The notes beneath the pieces are model-generated. The model was given only the letters and a program-made list of their open reading frames with translations, made no database searches and was not told the origin of the DNA. The position numbers were made by a program, and so were the translations under genes. DNA of 64,000 bases, from NCBI GenBank assembly GCA_963835135.1, contig CAWIEF010000005.1, forward strand, positions 434,001 through 498,000. The letters run 5' to 3'. This DNA is from JAVVHH01 sp963835135 (GTDB lineage: Bacteria > Pseudomonadota > Alphaproteobacteria > Acetobacterales > Acetobacteraceae). Of the stretch, positions 57,710 through 64,000 are shown one piece after another (within the stretch, counting starts at the first letter, position 1; the number at the start of each line of letters is the position of its first letter).

Positions 57710-58243
57710 ATGCCGAGCCACGCGACCGCGCGCCGCCTTTCGACTGACGACGTCCAGGACTACCGCCGCATCCGCCTGTCCGGATTGCAGACGGCGCCGT
57801 ATGCGTTCGGATCGACCTATGATGCGGAGGCCGCCCGTCCAGACGAGCATTTCGCCGAGCGCCTCACGACGTCGCTCGTCTTCGGCGCCTACGCGGATGG
57901 GCGGATCGTCGGCGTCCTCGGCTGCAAGCGGTTCGATGGCGCGAGAGAGACCCACAAGGCATTCCTTTGGGGTTTTTACGTCGAACCAGAGTGCCGCGGC
58001 TCCGGCGTTGGGCGCGCCCTGCTCGATGCGAGCCTCGGGGCGGCGCGCGCGACCGTGGAGCAAGTCCTGCTGACCGTCGTGGCCGATAACTGGCCGGCGA
58101 TCGCGCTCTACGAGCGCTGTGGCTTCCGTCCGTATGGCCTCGAGCCCCGGGCGCTGCGATCACCGGGCGGCTACGCCGACGAGCTGTTGATGGTCCTCTT
58201 CCTTCCCGGCTTCACCGACGAGCGCCGCCCCGCCTCGGCCTAG
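57710..58243 (+). CDS. GNAT-family N-acetyltransferase
   Basis: A 177-residue GNAT acetyltransferase, which transfers the acetyl group of acetyl-CoA to an amine. The acetyl-CoA-binding motif A is FYVEPECRGSGVGRALLDASL (residues ~88-108), followed by motif B (NWPAIALYERCGFRPYG). The acceptor is unknown (small molecule, antibiotic or protein N-terminus). ATG 57710 was chosen as the family start; it lies 20 bases after the dehalogenase stop. Confidence 0.85.
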   Translation: MPSHATARRLSTDDVQDYRRIRLSGLQTAPYAFGSTYDAEAARPDEHFAERLTTSLVFGAYADGRIVGVLGCKRFDGARETHKAFLWGFYVEPECRGSGVGRALLDASLGAARATVEQVLLTVVADNWPAIALYERCGFRPYGLEPRALRSPGGYADELLMVLFLPGFTDERRPASA

Positions 58244-58329
58244 ACGAGCCATGACACCGAGGCGTTGCCGTCCCGACGTTGAGCCAGACCGCGGCCCATC
58301 CTACACTCCGGCATGCTCGGGAGCCGACC

Positions 58330-59109
58330 ATGGCCGACAACGACCCTCTGCTGCTTCGTGACGACCAGGACGGCATCGCCACGGTCACGCTCAATCGCCC
58401 GAATAGCCGCAACGCCCTTTCGACCGCGATGCTGACCGCGGTCGAAGCGTTGCTCGAGAGTGTGGCGGCCGACGAGACTGTGCGCGTGCTGGTCATTCGT
58501 GGCGCCGGGCCGGGCTTCTGCGCCGGCCACGACCTACGCGAGGTCCGCTCCTTCGATGGCCCGGCCCGCGCCCGCCTGTTCGCACAGTGCAGCCGCATGA
58601 TGCAGCGTCTGACCACGCTGCCCGTCCCCGTCATCGCCCGGGTCCACGGCATCGCGACGGCGGCGGGCTGTCAGCTGGTGGCCACGTGCGATCTCGCCAT
58701 CGCGGCCGAGACCGCCCGCTTCGCCGTCTCCGGCATCAATGTCGGCTTGTTCTGCTCGACGCCCATGGTGGCGCTCTCCCGTGTGGTGCCGCGCAAGGCT
58801 GCTTTGGAAATGCTGCTGACCGGCGACATGATCCCGGCATCCGAAGCGGCCCGGCTCGGCCTCATCAACCGCTGCGTCCCCGAAGCCGATCTCGACGACG
58901 CGGTGACGACCTTGGCGCGCAAGCTCGCCAGCAAAAGCCGCAGCGCCGTGGCACTCGGCAAGCCTGCCTTCTACCGGCAAGCCGAGCTGCCGCTCGCCGA
59001 CGCCTACGCGCACACCGCCGCGGTCATGGTCCGCAACATGGAAGCCTACGACGCCAACGAGGGCATTGACGCGTTCATCCAGAAGCGTGCCCCGGTCTGG
59101 GCCGACTAA
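58330..59109 (+). CDS. Enoyl-CoA hydratase/isomerase family protein
   Basis: A 259-residue crotonase-fold protein. The N-terminal ATVTLNRPNSRNALS and the oxyanion-hole segments VIRGAGPGFCAGHDL and RVHGIATAAGCQLVATCDLAIA are present. The second usual glutamate region reads INVGLFCSTPMVALSR, with no canonical Glu, resembling the ECHDC3 group rather than a standard hydratase. ATG 58330 was chosen because the fold starts there; the frame continues upstream without homology. The TAA stop overlaps the stop of the converging HNH gene by 3 bases. Confidence 0.88.
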   Translation: MADNDPLLLRDDQDGIATVTLNRPNSRNALSTAMLTAVEALLESVAADETVRVLVIRGAGPGFCAGHDLREVRSFDGPARARLFAQCSRMMQRLTTLPVPVIARVHGIATAAGCQLVATCDLAIAAETARFAVSGINVGLFCSTPMVALSRVVPRKAALEMLLTGDMIPASEAARLGLINRCVPEADLDDAVTTLARKLASKSRSAVALGKPAFYRQAELPLADAYAHTAAVMVRNMEAYDANEGIDAFIQKRAPVWAD

Positions 59110-59666
59110 CTCTCCAGCTCGCTGTCCCAGTAGAGATAGTCCCGCCAGCTCTCGTGCAGGTAGTTTGGCGGGAATGCCCGGCCATTCTCCTGCAGCACCC
59201 AGGTCGAGGGCTGCTCCGGCCGCAGCCGCGGGTGCATGTGGCACTCGCGCGGCAGCTTGTTGCCCTTGCGCAAATTGCACCCGCCGCACGCGGTCACGAC
59301 GTTCTCCCACGTCGTCCGGCCCCCGCGGCTGCGCGGGATCACGTGGTCGAACGTCAGCTCCTGCGTCGGGAAACGCTCGCTGCAGTATTGGCAGCTGAAC
59401 GCGTCCCGCAGGAACACGTTGAACCGGGTGAATGCCGGCTTGCGCGCGGTCGGGATGTAGTCCTTGAGGGCGATGACGCTCGGCAGCCGCATCGACATGC
59501 TCGGCGAGCGCACCTCGTCGTCGTATTCGCTCAGGACGGAGACACGGTCGAGGAACACCGCCTTGACCGAGTCCTGCCAGGACCAGACCGAAAGCGGGAA
59601 ATACGAAAGCGGCCGGAAATCGGCGTTCAAAACCAAGGCTGGGAAATGCATACCGCCGTCTGGCAC
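59106..59666 (-). CDS. HNH endonuclease-like protein
   Basis: A 186-residue protein with a C-terminal HNH nuclease domain: zinc-binding CQYC, then DHVIPRSRGGRTTWENVVTACGGCN, with the His, Asn and second CxxC in place. An N-terminal ~80-residue domain (LVLNADFRPLSYFPLSVWSWQD) is conserved in this group. GTG 59666 is the likely start because GAGGAGGA precedes it at the right distance; ATG 59651 is the alternative. It is common in alphaproteobacteria as a lone gene; its biological role is unknown, and there is no sign here of a restriction system. Confidence 0.85.
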   Translation of the reverse strand: MPDGGMHFPALVLNADFRPLSYFPLSVWSWQDSVKAVFLDRVSVLSEYDDEVRSPSMSMRLPSVIALKDYIPTARKPAFTRFNVFLRDAFSCQYCSERFPTQELTFDHVIPRSRGGRTTWENVVTACGGCNLRKGNKLPRECHMHPRLRPEQPSTWVLQENGRAFPPNYLHESWRDYLYWDSELES

Positions 59667-59820
59667 AGCGCTCTCCTCCTCACTGGAGGCGTGAGACCGA
59701 GGAGCCGGTTGCCAGACGACTCGCCAGATGTACCGCCAGTGTCGGAAAGGGTTATGGCACTGCCCTACCGGCCCGGCAAGCGAGCGACGGCGAATGTCAC
59801 GCCGCAGTCACTGGGCCGGG

Positions 59821-60480
59821 TCATTGGGCGAGCGCCGACAATCCTTTCAGCATTGCGGCGCCGGCCTGCAAGCCGCCCTCGTCGACCCAATGCCCGAGCC
59901 CCTTGCGCCACGACGTCGTGACGGCAACGCCACGCTGGCGTAACGCTGCCGCGGCGGCGGGCCCGCGCGCGAACGGCACGACCTCGTCGGCCTCGCCATG
60001 CACGAGCAGGACCGGCGGCGTGCCGGTCATCTCGGCATCGAGCGCCGGGCCGTCGAGCAGCGCGCCCGAATAGGCCAGGATCGCCGCCGGGGGAACCGGC
60101 CGCCGCAACCCGGCGTGCAACACCATCATTGCACCCTGGCTGAACCCCATCAGCGCCACCGCGCCCGCAGGCAGGCCGAGCCGCGCCAGCTCCGCATCAA
60201 CGGTTTCCAGCAGCAGCGGCGCTGCCCGCCGCGCCCCGGCCTCGAGCACCGACGGGGTGCGGTCCTGCAGGCTGAACCATTGCCGTCCGAACGGCGACAT
60301 GTCGCAGGGCTCGGGCGCGTCGGGCGCGAGGAACGCGGCATCCGGGAGCGCGGCCGCCCACGGCTCGGCCAGGCCGATCAGATCCTGCCCATCCGCGCCG
60401 ACACCGTGGCACAGCACCACCAACAGCCGGGGCGAGCCACTGGCCGCCTCCCGGCGCAAGACCTTAAGCTGCTGCTCCAT
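59821..60480 (-). CDS. Alpha/beta hydrolase (carboxylesterase/phospholipase type)
   Basis: A 219-residue esterase of the small carboxylesterase family. The catalytic triad is Ser in GFSQGAMM, Asp in GEADEVVPF and His in GLGHWVDEG, with an N-terminal oxyanion-side CHGVGADGQDL. It probably hydrolyses short acyl esters; natural substrates are unknown. ATG 60480 has GAGGT 6 bases upstream. The start codon overlaps the opposite-strand start codon of gluQ (CATG), so their promoters lie inside each other's genes. Confidence 0.85.
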   Translation of the reverse strand: MEQQLKVLRREAASGSPRLLVVLCHGVGADGQDLIGLAEPWAAALPDAAFLAPDAPEPCDMSPFGRQWFSLQDRTPSVLEAGARRAAPLLLETVDAELARLGLPAGAVALMGFSQGAMMVLHAGLRRPVPPAAILAYSGALLDGPALDAEMTGTPPVLLVHGEADEVVPFARGPAAAAALRQRGVAVTTSWRKGLGHWVDEGGLQAGAAMLKGLSALAQ

Positions 60481-61306
60481 GCCGACCTCATCTTTGGGCG
60501 CCGCGATCACTACCCGCTTCGCGCCCAGCCCAACAGGCCTGCTCCATCTCGGCAGCGCCTACGCCGCCCTGGTTGCCTGGCGGCGCGCGCGGCTCGCCGG
60601 CGGCCGCTTCCTGCTCCGTATCGAAGACATCGACCAGAGCCGCTGCCGCCCCGAATACGCGGCCGCGCTCGAGGACGACTTACGCTGGCTGGGGCTGGAC
60701 TGGGATGGGCCGACCCGCCGTCAATCCGAGCATCTCGCCGAGTACCGCATCGCGCTCGACCGCCTCGCCAATATGGGCCTGCTCTACCGGTGCACCTGCA
60801 CCCGCGCCGACATCACCGCTTCGGCTTCGGCGCCGCATGGGCCGGACGGCCCCATCTATCCCGGCACCTGCCGCGCCCGGGACGACACCGATCCCGCGAT
60901 CCCCCATGCGCTTCGCCTCGACGTCGGGGCCGCCCTCGGCCTGACGGGGCCGCTCACATGGTTCGAGGAAGGCGAGGGCCGCCTCCCCTGCGACCCCGCC
61001 GCATTCGGCGACCCGGTGCTCGCCCGCAAGGACGCCCCGGCCAGCTATCATCTCTGCGTCACCCACGACGACGCCGTCCAGGGCGTCACCCTCGTGACCC
61101 GCGGCATCGATCTGCGTCCGGCCACCAGCCTGCACCGCCTGCTGCAGGCCCTGCTGGGCTGGCCGGAGCCCGCCTACGCCCATCACGAACTGCTGCGCGG
61201 CGCCGATGGCCGGCGCCTGGCCAAACGCGACGGCGCCGCGACGATCCGGGCCTTGCGCGAGCAGGGTATGAGCGCGGACGAAATACAGATCCGCGCCATT
61301 CCCTAG
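60479..61306 (+). CDS. gluQRS: Glutamyl-queuosine tRNA(Asp) synthetase
   Basis: A 275-residue GluQRS, which attaches glutamate to queuosine at position 34 of tRNA(Asp). It resembles the catalytic half of GluRS: RFAPSPTGLLHLGSA (HIGH region) and RLAKRDGA (KMSKS-like), with zinc-binding cysteines in YRCTCTR and YPGTCR; the anticodon-binding domain is absent, as expected. ATG 60479 is a possible start overlapping the divergent esterase start; TTG 60494 is an alternative just before the conserved part. Confidence 0.92.
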   Translation: MPTSSLGAAITTRFAPSPTGLLHLGSAYAALVAWRRARLAGGRFLLRIEDIDQSRCRPEYAAALEDDLRWLGLDWDGPTRRQSEHLAEYRIALDRLANMGLLYRCTCTRADITASASAPHGPDGPIYPGTCRARDDTDPAIPHALRLDVGAALGLTGPLTWFEEGEGRLPCDPAAFGDPVLARKDAPASYHLCVTHDDAVQGVTLVTRGIDLRPATSLHRLLQALLGWPEPAYAHHELLRGADGRRLAKRDGAATIRALREQGMSADEIQIRAIP

Positions 61307-61411
61307 GAACGCACGCCGTCCTCGCGAGGCGGCGGCGGCGCGGCGATCGATGATCGTCTTTCAATCGACGCGCACCGCCGCTATGAGCGAAGCATCTCCG
61401 GAGGGCGGTCG

Positions 61412-62500
61412 ATGCAGTGGATGCGGCGGGTTTTCACAGTGGCAGCTTTGCTCGTAGCCGCGCAGGCGCACGCCGAGGACAAGGTCGTCAACGTCTATAA
61501 TTGGACCGACTACATCGACCCCAAGGTGCTGGAAGCCTTCACGCAGCAGACCGGTATCAAGGTCCAGTACGACGTCTACGACAGTCTGGAGACGCTCGAA
61601 GGCAAGCTGTTGGCGGGCAAGTCGGGCTACGACGTGGTGGTTCCGACCGCCGAACCCACGTTCTCCCGCCTGATCAAGGCCGGCGCCCTGCAGCCTTTCG
61701 ACCCGTCGAAGATCCCGAACCTCAAGAACGAGGACCCGGCGCTCATGAAGCGGGTCGAAACCAGCGATCCCGGCAACAAATACGGTGCGATCTATCTGTG
61801 GGGCACGCTCGGCCTCGGTGTGGTCCCCAGCAAGGTGAAGGCGCTCGCCCCCGACGCTCCGATGGATAGCTGGGACCTCCTGCTCAAGCCGGAATGGGCG
61901 CGGAAACTCGCCCCGTGCGGCATCGTCCTGATGGACAGCGCCATCGACACCATTCCGAGCATCCTCAAATACCTCGGCAAGGATCCGGACAGCAGCGACG
62001 CGAAAGATCTCGAGGCCGTCGAAAAAACCCTCATGGCGATCCGTCCCTATATCCGGACCTTCGCGTCCGGCGGCGCGCTCGAGATGCTCGCCAGTAACGA
62101 TGTCTGCGTCGCAATGGATTACTCGGGCGACGTCGTCCAGGCCGCGGGCCGGGCTGCGGAGGCGAAGAAGGAACCGGTCGACTACGTGCTGCCGAAGCAA
62201 TTCACCGAATACACGTTCGACATGCTCGCCATCCCCAAGGACGCTCCCCATCCCCAGGCGGCGATGCAGTTCATCAACTTCATCCTGCAGCCCGCCAACA
62301 TGGCCGCCATCACCAACAAGGTCGGCTACCCGAACGCGGTGCCGGCGAGCATGGCCGACGTTGCGGCCGACGTGAAAAGCAACACCAACGTCTTCCCGAC
62401 CCAGCCCATGCTCGCCCACGCCTTCACCGCGAGGGCGCCGTCGCCAGCCGCCGAACGCGCCCGCACCCGCATGTGGGCCCGCTTCAAAGCCGGCTCTTAA
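61412..62500 (+). CDS. potF: Putrescine-type ABC transporter periplasmic binding protein
   Basis: A 362-residue polyamine-binding protein closely resembling PotF/PotD. A signal peptide (MRRVFTVAALLVAAQAHA) is followed by VVNVYNWTDYIDPKVLEAF, LWGTLGLGVVPSKV, MDSWDLLLKPEW and VCVAMDYSGDVVQAAGRA, with the acidic residue that holds the amine. The binding protein delivers polyamines to the permease in the inner membrane. ATG 61412 follows GGAGGG at 8 bases. It heads the potF-potG-potH operon. Confidence 0.92.
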   Translation: MQWMRRVFTVAALLVAAQAHAEDKVVNVYNWTDYIDPKVLEAFTQQTGIKVQYDVYDSLETLEGKLLAGKSGYDVVVPTAEPTFSRLIKAGALQPFDPSKIPNLKNEDPALMKRVETSDPGNKYGAIYLWGTLGLGVVPSKVKALAPDAPMDSWDLLLKPEWARKLAPCGIVLMDSAIDTIPSILKYLGKDPDSSDAKDLEAVEKTLMAIRPYIRTFASGGALEMLASNDVCVAMDYSGDVVQAAGRAAEAKKEPVDYVLPKQFTEYTFDMLAIPKDAPHPQAAMQFINFILQPANMAAITNKVGYPNAVPASMADVAADVKSNTNVFPTQPMLAHAFTARAPSPAAERARTRMWARFKAGS

Positions 62501-62510
62501 ATCACTCGAC

Positions 62511-63563
62511 TTGGCCGAACTCTCCATTGAGCACCTGACAGTCCGCTACGGCCCGGTCACCGCGCTGGCCGGGCTCAATCTCGAGATCGCCAGCGGCGAG
62601 TTGTTCGTGCTCCTCGGCGGCTCCGGTTCCGGCAAAACCACCCTGCTCCGCACGCTCGGCGGCTTCATCGACCCCGCCGAGGGCCGCATCGTCCTGGGCG
62701 GACAGGACATCACCCGCCTCCCGCCGCACCGCCGCCCCGTCAACACCACCTTCCAATCCTATGCGCTGTTCCCGCACATGACCGTCGCCGGCAACGTCGC
62801 CTTCGGGCTGCGCCGTCAACGCGTGCCGCAAGCCGAGATCGACACGCGGGTCACCGAACTGCTCGACCTCGTCCGCCTCCGGGAGTTTGCCGCCCGTAAG
62901 CCCGATGCCCTCTCCGGCGGCCAGCGCCAACGCGTCGCGCTCGCGCGCGCCCTCGCGCCGCGCCCGAGGCTGCTGCTGCTCGACGAACCCCTGTCGGCGC
63001 TCGACCGCGGCTTGCGCGAACAGACCCGGCAGGAGCTCATCCGCATCCAGCAGCAGACCGGCACCACGTTCGTCATGGTCACCCACGATCAGGACGAAGC
63101 ACTCGCCATGGCGACCCGCATCGGCCTGCTGCATGGGGGCCGCCTCGCCCAGGTCGGCACGCCCGCCGAGCTCTATGAGCGGCCGGCGAGCCGCTACGTC
63201 GCGGGCTTCATGGGCAACGACAACGTCCTTGCCGCCCACACTCTCGACCCGGCCCACATCGAGATCGACGGCGTCGGCCCCATCCAGACCCACGCTCCGG
63301 CGCCGGATGCGCCATTCTGGGTCGCCATCCGCCCCGAACGCCTGCGCTTTGCCGATCCGTCCGCCCCGAACGCCGTTCCCGGTGTCATTCTGACCTCGGC
63401 CTATTTCGGCGACTCCGCCGACTACGCGATCCGGCTCGATGCCGGCGCGACCCTCCAGCTCGTACAGCCGCTCAGCGCCGGGTTCGGCCCCGGCCTGCTC
63501 GCACCGGGCGCCCCCATCGCCGTATCGATGCCGCCCGAAGCCCTCACCATCCTCGCCGAATGA
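62511..63563 (+). CDS. potG: Polyamine ABC transporter ATP-binding protein
   Basis: A 350-residue ATPase of the PotA/PotG type. Walker A is GGSGSGKTT (residues ~36-44), the Q-loop QSYALFPHM, the signature LSGGQRQRVALARAL, Walker B LLLLDEPLSALD and the switch His in VTHDQDEA. The C-terminal TOBE-type regulatory region is shorter than in E. coli PotG (377 residues). The start is TTG 62511, 10 bases after the potF stop. A pair of inverted palindromic repeats lies between this gene and potH. Confidence 0.92.
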   Translation: MAELSIEHLTVRYGPVTALAGLNLEIASGELFVLLGGSGSGKTTLLRTLGGFIDPAEGRIVLGGQDITRLPPHRRPVNTTFQSYALFPHMTVAGNVAFGLRRQRVPQAEIDTRVTELLDLVRLREFAARKPDALSGGQRQRVALARALAPRPRLLLLDEPLSALDRGLREQTRQELIRIQQQTGTTFVMVTHDQDEALAMATRIGLLHGGRLAQVGTPAELYERPASRYVAGFMGNDNVLAAHTLDPAHIEIDGVGPIQTHAPAPDAPFWVAIRPERLRFADPSAPNAVPGVILTSAYFGDSADYAIRLDAGATLQLVQPLSAGFGPGLLAPGAPIAVSMPPEALTILAE

Positions 63564-63593
63564 CCCCGGCGCCCCCCACGAATTCCGTCCTTT

Positions 63594-63629
63594 CCCCCTC
63601 TCCCTCCAGGAGAGGTCTGGGGTGAGGGT
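63594..63629. repeat. REP-like palindromic repeat, unit 1
   Basis: CCCCCTCTCC-CTCCA-GGAGAGG with flanking TCTGGGGTGAGGG. The 7-bp arms CCTCTCC/GGAGAGG form a hairpin. The sequence resembles the dispersed GGGTGAGGG-type repeats seen in many GC-rich proteobacteria. It sits in the potG-potH gap. Confidence 0.6.
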
Positions 63630-63646
63630 CTTGCCTCTCGAACGAT

Positions 63647-63678
63647 CCCTCACCCAACCGTCTCCCGAGGGGCGAGGG
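63647..63678. repeat. REP-like palindromic repeat, unit 2 (inverted relative to unit 1)
   Basis: CCCTCACCC-AACCG-TCTCCCGAGGGGCGAGGG; read on the opposite strand it matches unit 1 (CCCTC near one end, GGGTGAGGG at the other). Together the two units make a head-to-head pair of about 85 bases, an arrangement like bacterial interspersed mosaic elements. Confidence 0.6.
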
Positions 63679-63713
63679 CTTTCGTGCGCGTGCTGCACAG
63701 GCGCGAGAGCTCC

Positions 63714-64000
63714 ATGAACCGCGCCGCCGTCCTCGCGCCGTTGTGGCTGTGGCTGTCGATCTTCGTGGTCCTGCCGGTCCTGATCGTCGCCGCGCTCTCC
63801 TTCTCGACGGCCATCGAAGCCGTGCCGCCCTTTACGCCTCTCCTGCACGACCCCGACCCGGCCAACTACCAACTCCTCACCGGCGACGCCTACTACCTCG
63901 CCGCCTTCATCAAGAGCCTGCTCGTCGCCAGCGTCTCCTCGCTCTGCTGCCTGCTGATCGGCTACCCTATGGCGCTCGCCATCGCCCGCGCAGCCGAGCG
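63714..64000 (+). CDS. potH: Polyamine ABC transporter permease, 5' part (cut by window edge)
   Basis: The first 95 residues of an inner-membrane permease of the PotH/PotB type. A basic start (MNRAAVLAPLW) is followed by a first membrane helix (LWLSIFVVLPVLIVAALSFS), a periplasmic loop with a YYLAAFIKSLLVASVSSL helix, then IGYPMALAIARA. ATG 63714 follows GAGAG. The rest of the gene, and presumably potI, lies to the right of the window. Confidence 0.85.
   Translation, partial: MNRAAVLAPLWLWLSIFVVLPVLIVAALSFSTAIEAVPPFTPLLHDPDPANYQLLTGDAYYLAAFIKSLLVASVSSLCCLLIGYPMALAIARAAE

Noticed and set aside
59106..59666. HNH nuclease as part of a restriction or homing system
   Set aside because: No methyltransferase, intron or intein context; the protein matches a common lone HNH type.
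61320..61350. GGCGGCGGCGGCGC run after gluQ as a repeat or terminator
   Set aside because: Short GC-rich run with imperfect pairing and almost no loop; no support for a terminator or repeat family.
1..64000. CRISPR array, tRNA or rRNA genes, insertion sequences, prophage
   Set aside because: No regularly spaced direct repeats, no tRNA-like T-loop/acceptor pairing or rRNA signature seen, no transposase, integrase or phage structural gene on either strand.

Overview
The window is a GC-rich (roughly two-thirds G+C), very densely coded stretch of a bacterial chromosome with 57 protein genes, no RNA genes, no CRISPR array and no recognisable insertion sequence or prophage. Hopanoid side-chain genes, a class I lysyl-tRNA synthetase, GlnE, an OprB-type porin, AsmA/YhdP-like and entericidin-like envelope proteins, and frequent GTG/TTG starts all point to an alphaproteobacterium, probably near Rhodospirillales/Acetobacterales. 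The exact family cannot be settled from the sequence alone. No stretch longer than about 300 bases is empty; the largest gap (15161-15418, 258 bases) is AT-richer and holds regulatory-looking sites.

Layout, left to right. 1-4321 (+): end of a hopanoid/isoprenoid operon, dxs (cut by the edge), hpnM, hpnI, hpnJ. 4322-11301: SMP-30/gluconolactonase (-), a lipase with three C-terminal repeats (+), a small unknown, the potassium transporter kup and a molybdopterin oxidoreductase (all -), the last divergent from an OhrR/MarR-type regulator across a perfect 19-base palindrome. 11898-13376 (-): diacylglycerol-kinase-type lipid kinase and a PAP2 phosphatase. 13488-15160: M29 aminopeptidase and an unknown. 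15419-19725 (-): three-gene operon of a circularly permuted ATP-grasp/alpha-E protein and two transglutaminase-like proteins. 20406-23251: OprB-type porin and a thiolase diverging around a Fur-box-like site. 23293-27514 (-): five-gene operon of two tiny basic proteins, an FAD oxidoreductase, a HutD-like protein and a CPA1 Na+/H+ antiporter. 27578-34136: AsmA/YhdP-like protein (-) diverging from glnE-bcp (+).

34137-39096 (-): accB, accC, aat, two secreted sister proteins and an MsrQ-like membrane protein. 39255-41454 (+): entericidin-like lipoprotein, acyl-CoA dehydrogenase, lytic transglycosylase. 41462-45088 (-): lysS and an abutting shortened MprF-like protein. 45172-49029 (+): DinG/XPD-type helicase, TerB-like protein, glycine-rich membrane protein. 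49037-52827 (-): an unassigned four-gene operon of three glycosyltransferase-type proteins around a radical SAM/SPASM protein. 52943-59109 (+): sugar-acid dehydratase, ligA, haloacetate dehalogenase, GNAT, enoyl-CoA hydratase. 59106-61306: HNH nuclease and esterase (-), gluQ (+). 61412-64000 (+): potF-potG-potH, cut by the right edge.

Four otherwise normal genes (the lipid kinase at 13352, the MsrQ-like gene near 34310-34343, accC at 37471, the dehalogenase at 57215) each need exactly one base removed to read through. The same sign of error in all four, including essential accC, suggests insertion errors in a draft assembly at least as strongly as real gene decay. The most interesting unexplained biology is the radical SAM/glycosyltransferase operon, the lysS-mprF pair with half a transferase domain, the redox-regulator palindrome in front of the molybdoenzyme, and the Fur box in front of a supposed sugar porin.
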